A DNA stretch of 10,809 bases from an uncultured Flavobacterium sp. (GCF_946481155.1 NZ_CAMLMK010000091.1:1-10809), one strand, 5' to 3'; numbered from the stretch's first letter, positions 1-7,325 are shown. Program-made: numbers and translations. Notes: generated from the letters alone by a model not told the origin.

Positions 1-3000
1 TACTCTAACCTTGGTAAAATTGATTTATTACAATCAGTAACGAATCCATTAGGAGGAAAGTTCACCATTGACTACAAAGTTCAGAAAGTGGACTTCGAAA
101 ACCCTACAGCAAAATGGACAATGAGCGAAGTTGTGGTTGAAGATGGCCACGATATCGCATACGATGGCGTAGATGCATATAAAAAACAATTCGAATATGT
201 AAACGGTAAATACGACAGACGTGAAAGAAGTTTTTATGGCTTCGAAACAGTTAAAATCAAAGAACTTAAGAATGGTGTTGGCGGAGCCGATCCGGAACTC
301 TATCGAACCACGGAAAATACTTATCATAATGGAAGTTATTTCCTTGAAGGATTGTTAAAATCCACAAAAGTTTACAAAGCCGGTACAGGAAATACGGATT
401 ATTCCTTAACTGAAAATACTTATGAACTTAAGAAAGTGAATAATAACGGTACGTTGGACATAAACTCCAGTTTGTTGTTTAATTACGATGTCGGTGGTAC
501 TGAAGAAAGAAGACAGGCCGGTGTTTTGCTGAAAAAAACAACTACAACACTTAATAATTTCACCAGCAATCAAATCGTAACTGAAGTCGTAATGAACTAC
601 GATGAATATGGCAGGGTAATTAAATATAGTGACAACGGTGATATTCAAACTGCTGCAGACAATTATCATTCGGATATTGCGTATCACTCACTGAATAATA
701 ATATTTTGTCCGTTCCTAAATCGATTCAGGTTTTTGAAGGCTCGTCTTCGACGCCTAAACGTCATCGTGAAACGGTGGTAGCTAATGCCAATACCGGTGC
801 AATTTCGGCTATTAAGACATTCTTAACAGCAACTGCTTTTGCGCAAACGACCCTGGATTACGATCAATATGGTAACCTGCAAAAGATTGTCTATCCGCAA
901 AATAATTTAGGTCAGGCGATGTTTTATGAATACCAATACGATTCGGATGTTCATAAATTTGTTACAGACATCAATGACGCTTTCGGGTATCATTCTTCAG
1001 CTTCCTACGATACAAATTTTGATGTTGTATTAACAACAACAGATTTAAGTTGGAACACTATTTCGTATAAATATGATACTTTTGGAAGGCTAATAAGCGT
1101 CTTGGCACCAAAAGAAGATATGGGCTTAAGTACTGATTACACCATCAAGTTTGAGTACATGCCTACTTTCTCACACGTTGCTACTTATGGCTACCAAAGC
1201 TGTATTTCAAGCCAGAACTTTAAACCGCTTGCTATTACTAAGCATTTTGATCCGGAACATCCAACAAATCCAATTGAAACTTATACGTTCATGGATGGTT
1301 TGGCAAGACCAATTCAAATTAAAAAAGATATCCAGTTAAATTCAGGCACCCCTAGTAGTCCGAATTACGTGGAAGCGATGTCGGTATCAGGAATGGCGAC
1401 TTATGACGAATTTGGAAGGGTATACCAGCAACATCATCCAAAGAGCGAGACAAAAGGATGTGCAACAAACTTTGTGTTGAATCAGGTTGTTCCTGTGACG
1501 GACTATTTTACCGCTATCGAATTTGATGCAATGGATCGTACGGTTAAGACTATCAGCCCTTCTCCGGAATACAATGTTGCTACCATGACCTATGGCCTGA
1601 ATAATGATGTTCTGGGGAATATGGCAATCACGGAAAAATCCGTTGTGGACCAGACCGGCGCAGTGCAAATCACCACAGAGACTTTTAAAGATATCGATGG
1701 TAAAATAACATCGACAAAAAATAGTGGTCCTAATGGGGATATCCTGACCAGATTCTCTTATAATGCCATTGGTGAATTATTGAGTTATACTGATGCTGGA
1801 GGCCTGCAAACCAGTTATACATACGACATGCGCGGTAAAAAGACGATCGTATCTCATCCGGATAATGGCACAACTGTTTTTGATTATGACCAGGCAGGAA
1901 ACATGACTAAACTGAAAACGGCGAATCTGGCAGCTAGTAATCTACCAGATCCTTTCATAGTTTATAAGTATCAGTTTAACCGTCTGGAAGAGATTATTTA
2001 TCCGGAAATGAACGGAAATGAAAACGTCAGTAATGTATTGTACAAATTCGGGGCCCCTGGAAGCGGTAATGAAACCGGAAGATTGATCTATCAGGAAGAT
2101 GCCACGGGTGTACAGGAGTTCCTGTATGGTAATATGGGTGAGCTAATTAACAATAAGCGTGTTGTTGTTGGTCCGAACATCCCTACGCGAACATTCACCA
2201 CCGGGTTTGAATACGACAGCTGGAATAGAATCCAGAAGATTATTTATCCTGACGGAGAAAACGTGGAGTATGCTTACGATTTGGGAGGGAATCTCGTTAA
2301 AATGTCGGGTATTTTCATGGATGATACTTACGATTATATCAGCCAGATTGATTATGATCTTTATGAACAACGTACGTATTTAAAATACGGTAACAACACA
2401 GAATCATTTTATCAGTACACCCCTTCGCTGCGAAGATTGGATAATCTCAATGTTAAGACATCGGCAGGTGATAGTATGTTCAATAATACATACGGCTATG
2501 ATAAAGTAGGAAACGTAACTTCTTTAGTGAATAATTCAACATATAATACTACTAATTTCTTGGGAGGGACGTATAACCATGTGTTTACTTATGATAAATT
2601 GAATCGTTTGGACACTGCCTTAGGTAACTTTACCGGATATATCGGCGGAAAAGGAGTCAATAACCAATCAGCCTATGAGCTTACAATGTTATATAATGAT
2701 ACTCACGGGATCGTAAAAAAGACTCAATCGCATACCACACAAGGGTATTTGCAAAATCCTGACAATACCTACGACAACCATTATGAGTATCATAGTGGTA
2801 CACATAGAGTGAAAGAAATCTCTAATCATGATACGGGAGACACTGAGTATTTTGATTACGATTTAAACGGGAATTTAATAAGTAGAATGGCTCCAAATGG
2901 TGATGTCAGAAACTTGTTTTGGGATGAAAGTAACCGTCTACGAGTTATCGCTGAGAACGAGCAAATGCAGCATTATATTTATGATGCGGCCGGAGAGCGC

Positions 3001-4392
3001 GTACTTAAAGGAAGTTCTGCAGTAGAGCAGGTATATGAAAATGGTCAGTTGGTTAACAGTACTACTATTTTTGGATCGTATGCAACTTACCCAAGTGCTT
3101 ATTTAGTAATCGACGCGCAACAGCAATATAGCAAGCATTATTATGCCGGGACACAAAGAGTTGCGAGTAAAATGGGCGAGCAGGAAGTGACCATTTTCGA
3201 AGAAGCCTTATTGCCTAAAATGAGTAAGGACGGTAAAGCGCCAACAGATTTTGAAGCAATAAAGCAAGCTCAGATCAATGACCTGCAGTTAATTTTAGAA
3301 AAGGCGAAAAAAGGCACAGCCAGATTTGCGGATTACAAACCGGAAACGGATAAAGAAGCTGAAGAAACTGCGGAAGCAACAGCTAAAAGCGAGGGTGAAG
3401 TACAACGCGCTGCTGAGCCGGTGGGCTTATATTTTTACCACCCGGATCATTTAGGGACAAGTACTTATTTAACAGATGCAAACGGGATGCCATATCAATT
3501 TTTCTTAAATTTACCGTTTGGGGAAACGATGTATGAGCAGCATAGCTATACGGAGGATTATGCATCGCCGTATAAGTTTAGTGGCAAAGAGTTGGATGAT
3601 GAAACTGGATTGTACTATTTCGGGGCGCGTTATTATGATCCTAGGACCAGTATTTGGATGAGTGTGGATCCTTTAGCGCAAAAGTATCCTAAATGGAATC
3701 CGTACAATTATACTATGCAGAATCCAATCAATTTAATTGACCCGGACGGAAGGCAGGCGAGAGAGAATGAAGATTGGATACAATGGGAAACGCAAGACGG
3801 TAAAAAACATATTACTTATGATGAAGAGATAAAAACCAAAGCTCAAGCAGAAGCAAAAGGTTATACTAATGTTGAGAAAGTTTTTGATCAAGGTACTGCT
3901 CATAATTCGGATTACAGTGACTATGTAGAACTGGGAATAGATGGGCATTACCGTGCTAATGGAGGAGAGAGGAAAGATGTTGATGATGAAAGTCATACAA
4001 TGAGTGGAGGGACATTAATTTCCGAAAACAAAGGTGTTGCAGATGCTATGGGAGAATGGGGACCTGAGGCATTTCAAAATACTGGTGACAAAATAACAGC
4101 TTTTGCTGGAGGTTTAAGTCTAACTGGTTTTGGTGCACCTGCAGCTGCTTTTCTTGCTACGGTAGGAGGTACTTTGTCTACAATAGGTGCTGGTGGGCAG
4201 GTGATCAATAATTTCGCGGAAGGATTTGCCGATGGTAATTTCAATTTTGGAAAAACCTTTAGATTAATTGGATCAGAACTTCTTTCAAGAAAGTTAAATC
4301 GCCCAGGGAATGATTTTGGTCAGACAGGTGAAATATGGAATGACATCCTTATTAATGAAGTGGACAATGGATTTGATAAATTAAAATTATAG
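1..4392 (+). CDS. RHS/YD-repeat polymorphic toxin-like protein, 5'-truncated by the window
   Basis: The frame is open from base 1 to the TAG at 4390-4392 (1463 codons visible), so the true start lies upstream; the GTG at 88 is internal. The first residues contain NPLGGKFTIDY, typical of the region ahead of the YD repeats in Bacteroidota SpvB/RHS proteins. About fifteen YD-type repeats follow, for example YDEYGRVIKY, YDQYGNLQKIVYP, YDTFGRL, YDLNGNLISRM and YDAAGERVLKG. Next come an 80-residue charged insertion, the RHS core (YHPDHLGTSTYLTD, GLYYFGARYYDPRTSIWMS), the boundary DPDGR at visible residues 1247-1251, and a 212-residue tail. In characterised RHS proteins the repeats form a shell that encloses a C-terminal toxin, exported by a secretion system or displayed on the surface. 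Here the family is clear, but the tail is not a toxin family I recognise. A small candidate immunity gene follows after 2 bp. Confidence 0.93.
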   Translation, partial: YSNLGKIDLLQSVTNPLGGKFTIDYKVQKVDFENPTAKWTMSEVVVEDGHDIAYDGVDAYKKQFEYVNGKYDRRERSFYGFETVKIKELKNGVGGADPELYRTTENTYHNGSYFLEGLLKSTKVYKAGTGNTDYSLTENTYELKKVNNNGTLDINSSLLFNYDVGGTEERRQAGVLLKKTTTTLNNFTSNQIVTEVVMNYDEYGRVIKYSDNGDIQTAADNYHSDIAYHSLNNNILSVPKSIQVFEGSSSTPKRHRETVVANANTGAISAIKTFLTATAFAQTTLDYDQYGNLQKIVYPQNNLGQAMFYEYQYDSDVHKFVTDINDAFGYHSSASYDTNFDVVLTTTDLSWNTISYKYDTFGRLISVLAPKEDMGLSTDYTIKFEYMPTFSHVATYGYQSCISSQNFKPLAITKHFDPEHPTNPIETYTFMDGLARPIQIKKDIQLNSGTPSSPNYVEAMSVSGMATYDEFGRVYQQHHPKSETKGCATNFVLNQVVPVTDYFTAIEFDAMDRTVKTISPSPEYNVATMTYGLNNDVLGNMAITEKSVVDQTGAVQITTETFKDIDGKITSTKNSGPNGDILTRFSYNAIGELLSYTDAGGLQTSYTYDMRGKKTIVSHPDNGTTVFDYDQAGNMTKLKTANLAASNLPDPFIVYKYQFNRLEEIIYPEMNGNENVSNVLYKFGAPGSGNETGRLIYQEDATGVQEFLYGNMGELINNKRVVVGPNIPTRTFTTGFEYDSWNRIQKIIYPDGENVEYAYDLGGNLVKMSGIFMDDTYDYISQIDYDLYEQRTYLKYGNNTESFYQYTPSLRRLDNLNVKTSAGDSMFNNTYGYDKVGNVTSLVNNSTYNTTNFLGGTYNHVFTYDKLNRLDTALGNFTGYIGGKGVNNQSAYELTMLYNDTHGIVKKTQSHTTQGYLQNPDNTYDNHYEYHSGTHRVKEISNHDTGDTEYFDYDLNGNLISRMAPNGDVRNLFWDESNRLRVIAENEQMQHYIYDAAGERVLKGSSAVEQVYENGQLVNSTTIFGSYATYPSAYLVIDAQQQYSKHYYAGTQRVASKMGEQEVTIFEEALLPKMSKDGKAPTDFEAIKQAQINDLQLILEKAKKGTARFADYKPETDKEAEETAEATAKSEGEVQRAAEPVGLYFYHPDHLGTSTYLTDANGMPYQFFLNLPFGETMYEQHSYTEDYASPYKFSGKELDDETGLYYFGARYYDPRTSIWMSVDPLAQKYPKWNPYNYTMQNPINLIDPDGRQARENEDWIQWETQDGKKHITYDEEIKTKAQAEAKGYTNVEKVFDQGTAHNSDYSDYVELGIDGHYRANGGERKDVDDESHTMSGGTLISENKGVADAMGEWGPEAFQNTGDKITAFAGGLSLTGFGAPAAAFLATVGGTLSTIGAGGQVINNFAEGFADGNFNFGKTFRLIGSELLSRKLNRPGNDFGQTGEIWNDILINEVDNGFDKLKL
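3181..3420 (+). other. Charged, probably helical insertion in the RHS core
   Basis: Between the end of the YD repeats (GTQRVASKMG) and the last core block (GLYFYHPDHLG) lie about 80 residues rich in K, E, A, D and Q, including KAKKGTARFADYKPETDKEA and EETAEATAKSEGEVQRAAEP. It lacks the aromatic YD rhythm of its surroundings and reads as a helix or coiled coil followed by a disordered linker. Its role is unknown; an exposed loop or processing region would be an inference. Confidence 0.6.
3754..4389 (+). other. Variable C-terminal tip domain of the RHS protein (putative toxin, unknown family)
   Basis: This is the 212-residue tail after the DPDGR boundary. The first ~70 residues (W-x-Q-W-E-T, YDEEIKTKAQAEAKGY, YRANGG) resemble the pre-toxin stretch often seen after this boundary in Bacteroidota RHS proteins. 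A glycine- and alanine-rich hydrophobic stretch follows (AFAGGLSLTGFGAPAAAFLA and TVGGTLSTIGAGGQVI), which could insert in or cross a membrane. The last ~50 residues (FNFGKTFRLIGSELLSRKLN onwards) are polar and probably helical. I see no HNH, AHH, ADP-ribosyltransferase or RNase signature. A toxin role is inferred from position only. Confidence 0.55.
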
Positions 4393-4394
4393 TT

Positions 4395-4589
4395 ATGGAT
4401 TTTTTTTGGATACTTTTAATAATGGTAGTTGTTTTTTTTTCAATTAAAGAATTAATTAATTCAAAGAAACTACCGAATAACAGCTATTATAATGTTTATC
4501 AAAATTCGAGATTTTATCGTCTTCTAATTTTAGTAATTGCTTGCGTCATTGGATTAATATTGGTTTTAGTTAAAAAAATATTTTACTAA
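4395..4589 (+). CDS. Small two-helix membrane protein, candidate immunity protein of the RHS tip
   Basis: A 64-residue protein starts at ATG 4395, only two bases after the RHS stop codon, so its translation is probably coupled to the upstream gene. It has two hydrophobic segments, residues 3-17 (FFWILLIMVVVFFSI) and 44-62 (LLILVIACVIGLILVLVKK). Between them is a short polar loop with SKKLPNNSYYNVYQNSRFYR. By hand count its G+C content is about 22%, clearly below the RHS core, as is usual for exchangeable tip/immunity cassettes. No clear ribosome binding site is visible, which is normal in Bacteroidota. Position and size fit an inner-membrane immunity protein against a membrane-active tip, but I recognise no family. 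It could instead be a chance ORF in A+T-rich DNA, although its placement and hydrophobic pattern argue for a gene. Confidence 0.6.
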   Translation: MDFFWILLIMVVVFFSIKELINSKKLPNNSYYNVYQNSRFYRLLILVIACVIGLILVLVKKIFY

Positions 4590-4591
4590 AA

Positions 4592-4635
4592 ACCCGATAT
4601 CGCGGATTTGCAATCCGTGCCCACAAAGCATATCA
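4592..4635. repeat. REP-like direct repeat, unit 1
   Basis: First of three 44-bp units that start with acccgat and end with a tatca-type sequence. The inner part CGGATT-TGC-AATCCG is an inverted repeat able to form a hairpin. The unit differs from unit 3 at only a few positions (gatatcgcgg instead of gatagcgcgg, and the last bases). Confidence 0.85.
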
Positions 4636-4646
4636 AAAAAATCCTA

Positions 4647-4690
4647 ACCCGATAGCGCAGATTTACAATCCGCACCCACAAAGCATATCA
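4647..4690. repeat. REP-like direct repeat, unit 2 (diverged arms)
   Basis: Second 44-bp unit, starting 55 bp after unit 1. In the hairpin region it differs from unit 3 by transitions only: GCGCAGATT-TAC-AATCCGCAC against GCGCGGATT-TGC-AATCCGTGC. On the plus strand this makes two A-C mismatches in the stem; on the minus strand they become G-U pairs. Confidence 0.85.
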
Positions 4691-4698
4691 AACAAAAA

Positions 4699-4742
4699 AC
4701 CCGATAGCGCGGATTTGCAATCCGTGCCCACAAAGTATATTA
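4699..4742. repeat. REP-like direct repeat, unit 3
   Basis: Third 44-bp unit, starting 52 bp after unit 2. It has the best hairpin of the set: bases 4707-4715 pair with 4719-4727 (GCGCGGATT / AATCCGTGC, one G-U pair) around a TGC loop. Confidence 0.85.
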
Positions 4743-4745
4743 AAA

Positions 4746-4763
4746 AATCCGTGCCCATAAATC
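4746..4763. repeat. Partial REP-like unit 4
   Basis: The string aatccgtgccca (4746-4757) exactly matches the second half of units 1 and 3 and is followed by a diverged end. The first half of the unit, including the 5' stem arm, is missing. Confidence 0.6.
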
Positions 4764-4772
4764 AAATGAAAC

Positions 4773-4806
4773 AAAAAATCCTAACGTAAAAAGTTAGGAT
4801 TTTTTT
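4773..4806. terminator. Bidirectional intrinsic terminator between convergent genes
   Basis: ATCCTAAC (4778-4785) and GTTAGGAT (4793-4800) form a perfect 8-bp stem around a 7-base loop. The stem is extended by an A run at 4773-4777 and a T run at 4801-4806, so either strand gives a hairpin followed by U residues. It lies between the plus-strand RHS/immunity unit and the end of the minus-strand kinase operon and can serve both. Confidence 0.85.
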
Positions 4807-4856
4807 ATTTCCAAAAAGTACGATTGGAATAGAAAAAGGTAAAGCGCCGACTGCCT

Positions 4857-5294
4857 TCACACCCATTGCTTCTGCAAAGGAAACTCCTGTTTAATAATTT
4901 CAAGTTTTTCTTTATCGAGCGGTTTGTTAAGAAAACGGATTACTAAAGGATTGCTTTCTGCCCGTTTGAGATCGTCAGGGTGTATGGAAGTAGTAATCAT
5001 CATGATGATGCAGTTTCTTCGGATAGTGTCCGGGAGTTTTGAATACTCGTCAAGGAATTCATAGCCATTCATTTCAGGCATATTGATGTCAAGGAAGATG
5101 AACTGCGGTAGTAAGCCAGGGGCATCTTCTAGTGAAAGAAGGTATTCAAGGGCCTCGATTGCGGATTCTTTTAAAACAATTTCTTCAGCAAAATTGGTTT
5201 TTTCAGCCATTCGTTTGGCAATGTAGCGGTCTGTTGCACTATCATCAATAACAAGCATTTTTTTGAAAGATGGTTTTGTAGTTGTCTGTTCCAT
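4857..5294 (-). CDS. Single-domain response regulator (CheY/Rcp1-like receiver)
   Basis: This 145-residue protein consists of one receiver domain with no DNA-binding or enzymatic output. The acidic pair is D17-D18 (MLVIDDSATDRY) and the phospho-acceptor is D69 in FIFLDINMPEMNG. The conserved Thr is T101 in MMITTS and the conserved Lys is K124 in FLNKPLD, so all residues needed for phosphorylation are present. Its layout resembles the Rcp1-like receivers common in Bacteroidota, which act by protein contact or phosphorelay. The start codon lies 9 bases after the stop of the membrane kinase gene, so that kinase is its likely partner (inference from the operon). It is the last gene before the shared terminator. 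Its downstream target cannot be read from the sequence. Confidence 0.93.
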   Translation of the reverse strand: MEQTTTKPSFKKMLVIDDSATDRYIAKRMAEKTNFAEEIVLKESAIEALEYLLSLEDAPGLLPQFIFLDINMPEMNGYEFLDEYSKLPDTIRRNCIIMMITTSIHPDDLKRAESNPLVIRFLNKPLDKEKLEIIKQEFPLQKQWV

Positions 5295-5303
5295 AAGTAA
5301 AAT

Positions 5304-6590
5304 TTATTTATTCGGGATTTTGATTGAGAAGGTAGTCCCTTCGCCAATTTCAGATTGAACTTCTATATTCCCATTGAGTTTATTGATTGCTTCTTTTACG
5401 ATGTACAGCCCAAGTCCCGAGCCAACAGATTCATTGGATACGCGGTAAAACATGTCAAATATTTTTGGATGCAATTCTTTATGGATACCGATGCCGTTGT
5501 CGCTGATGACAATGTTTGTTTCGCTGTTGGAGGCGTTTATTTTAATGTTGACAAAAGGGTTCGGGATTTTGGAATTTTGGTAGCGAATCGCATTTGAAAT
5601 AAGATTGTTCAGGATGGTAACGAGACGGTTTTTGTCAGAGCGAACGGACGTATTACCAGTGATGTCAACTTTAAAATCAACGGCTCTGTTAGTGTCTCCC
5701 ATAAATTTTAAGTTTTGTGTTACATCGTTGAGAAGTTCATTAAAGTTAATAGGCTCTGTGGTGACCTCCATACGCGAGTTGCGGGAATAATCGAGAATAT
5801 CACAGATAAAGCTGTCAAGTTTTCTGGCATTGCCTTTTAACATGCGAAGGTGTTCGAGCATTAATTCGTCTGTAGTATCATCCTGCGCAATTTCAATAAG
5901 CCCAAGCATTGAATTCAGTGGTGCGCGCAAATCATGCGACGTGCTGTAAACAAAACGGTCGAGCTCGTAATTTACTGTTTTTAATTCCTGATTTTCAATT
6001 TCCTTCTTCTTGAATGTCAGGTCGATATGTACTTCACTGTATTTTTTAAATTGATAGGCCCACAATCCGCAAAGACCGAAAATAGCAGTTGCGAGTATTA
6101 TGTGAATAATGAATGTCTGCAACGACATATAATCCAGCTGAGTGAAATAAATTTCTTCAAAACCGATGTACTGCAAATAGCCAAACAACCCGTGATGAAT
6201 GGCTACAACTAATGTAAGAGGTATTTGCAGCTTCCAGTTTTGATAGGTAATAAGAATCGCGCTTCCAACGAATGCGGTAAAGTGCATTTCGAACATACCG
6301 TGCATTTGGTAAATATATTGGGCCATGAAGATTCCCAACACCGTACTGAGGACATATTGATAAAAGTTTGATTTAGGCAAAGCAAATTTTGCAGAGTAAT
6401 AAGCGATAATTGACAGGCCTCCAACCCCAATTGCAATTTCCCAGGTGTCATAATAAAAGGCAAGCAGCAGGCCGGCAACAAAGAAGCTGAAAAGAAAATA
6501 ATTAATTAAATTATCCGATTTCCTTTTTATTGCAGACAGAAATTCCTGAATATGCGCGGACTGTTCTATATTTTCCAATCTTTCTTCCAT
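5304..6590 (-). CDS. Six-transmembrane sensor histidine kinase
   Basis: I chose ATG 6590 (428 residues) because it lies one base after the stop of the upstream gene (TAA-T-ATG); ATG 6623 would add 11 residues and overlap that gene by 32 bp. Numbering is for 428 residues. Six hydrophobic helices lie at about 27-47, 50-68, 76-93, 99-116, 122-141 and 157-179, with almost no periplasmic domain. A polar linker, probably coiled coil (about 180-214), leads to the HisKA dimerisation domain with H219 in STSHDLRAPLNSML. The ATPase domain follows: N box NNLISNAI (328-335), G1 SDNGIGI, F box KIFDMFYRV and G2 GSGLGLYIV, so it should be active. The membrane part carries EMHF at 101-104 and HH at 132-133, a pattern I recall from membrane domains of some chemoreceptors and GGDEF proteins. 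The ligand is unknown. The likely partner is the receiver encoded 9 bases downstream. Confidence 0.93.
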   Translation of the reverse strand: MEERLENIEQSAHIQEFLSAIKRKSDNLINYFLFSFFVAGLLLAFYYDTWEIAIGVGGLSIIAYYSAKFALPKSNFYQYVLSTVLGIFMAQYIYQMHGMFEMHFTAFVGSAILITYQNWKLQIPLTLVVAIHHGLFGYLQYIGFEEIYFTQLDYMSLQTFIIHIILATAIFGLCGLWAYQFKKYSEVHIDLTFKKKEIENQELKTVNYELDRFVYSTSHDLRAPLNSMLGLIEIAQDDTTDELMLEHLRMLKGNARKLDSFICDILDYSRNSRMEVTTEPINFNELLNDVTQNLKFMGDTNRAVDFKVDITGNTSVRSDKNRLVTILNNLISNAIRYQNSKIPNPFVNIKINASNSETNIVISDNGIGIHKELHPKIFDMFYRVSNESVGSGLGLYIVKEAINKLNGNIEVQSEIGEGTTFSIKIPNK

Positions 6591-6591
6591 A

Positions 6592-7200
6592 TTATTTCTC
6601 ACAGTTTGGTAAGGAACAGCCATATGCTTTTAAAGCCAGGGAATCGAATGCCGGACGCTGACTGTTATTTAGTAATGAATCTAAAGCTATTTGTGCAAAA
6701 TTGCTTTCGGTATCGGTGCAGTAACGGTTTTTATTGTAATTGCCGCGATAGTAGAGATTATGGTTTTTGTCAAGAATTACGGCTTGCGGAGTTGAAAAAA
6801 CGCCACAGGAAGTTGCGATAGACTGATCAAATAAAACAGGAAGTGTCAGATCAAATTTATCCTGAATATCTTCCTCGGTATAGCTCCTGTCTTTGCTGAG
6901 TACTACAATGGCGAATGAAATTTTATCACCATATTTTTTTACCAAGGATTCAATTTGAGGGACATTAAAGCGGGAGCAAGGGCAATTTGGGTTGAAAAAA
7001 TGAATGAAAAGAGGTTTATTTTTTGTTTCGGAAAGCTTGCCTTTAAGATTGATGTGTTCTCCTATGTTAACCTTATGATAGTCTAGAGGGATGGGTGTTG
7101 GCAAACTGTATTTATATTCATTATGCCAAAACAGAAAGAATATTGCAGCAAATAAAATGGCAAGCCATACCGTGAGTACTATTTTAATTCCGTTTCCCAT
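6592..7200 (-). CDS. Membrane-anchored thioredoxin-fold protein with CPC motif (DUF6436/redoxin-like)
   Basis: This 202-residue protein has one N-terminal membrane helix (about 5-25, IKIVLTVWLAILFAAIFFLF), which puts the rest on the periplasmic side. The thioredoxin fold is shown by PLFIHFFNPNCPCSRFNVPQ, where the active site is C73-P-C75 rather than CxxC, and by STPQAVILD with cis-Pro P138, followed by YYRGNY. Further cysteines are C132, C161 (NRYCTDTES), C195 and C200 (GCSLPNCEK at the C-terminus), an unusual number for this fold. From memory the closest named group is DUF6436, but I cannot check that. A periplasmic thiol-redox role is likely; the substrate is unknown. It heads the operon with the histidine kinase and receiver, with a one-base gap to the kinase start. 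Its leader contains a dyad and a promoter-like element (see 7326-7350). Confidence 0.85.
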   Translation of the reverse strand: MGNGIKIVLTVWLAILFAAIFFLFWHNEYKYSLPTPIPLDYHKVNIGEHINLKGKLSETKNKPLFIHFFNPNCPCSRFNVPQIESLVKKYGDKISFAIVVLSKDRSYTEEDIQDKFDLTLPVLFDQSIATSCGVFSTPQAVILDKNHNLYYRGNYNKNRYCTDTESNFAQIALDSLLNNSQRPAFDSLALKAYGCSLPNCEK

Positions 7201-7325
7201 TTTTCAAAAATTATTTCTTAATAATTGTCAAAGTATTCCTGGCAGTTACTTTTTGTAAGAAATTAAAATCATCATTTTTGTGATTGAGGCGGGTATTAAG
7301 CGTAACTAAAATTATATAAAAAAAC

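Noticed and set aside
88..90. GTG as the start codon of the RHS protein
   Set aside because: The frame is open to base 1 and the upstream codons encode typical family sequence (NPLGGKFTIDYK), so the gene simply continues beyond the window.
4592..4763. CRISPR array
   Set aside because: The units are 44 bp with only about 8-11 bp between them, there are no unique spacers of normal length, no cas genes, and the units have internal hairpins as in REP-type elements.
5355..6821. Plus-strand reading frames opposite the kinase and the CPC protein
   Set aside because: They are antisense shadows of strongly supported minus-strand genes and show no domain-like sequence.
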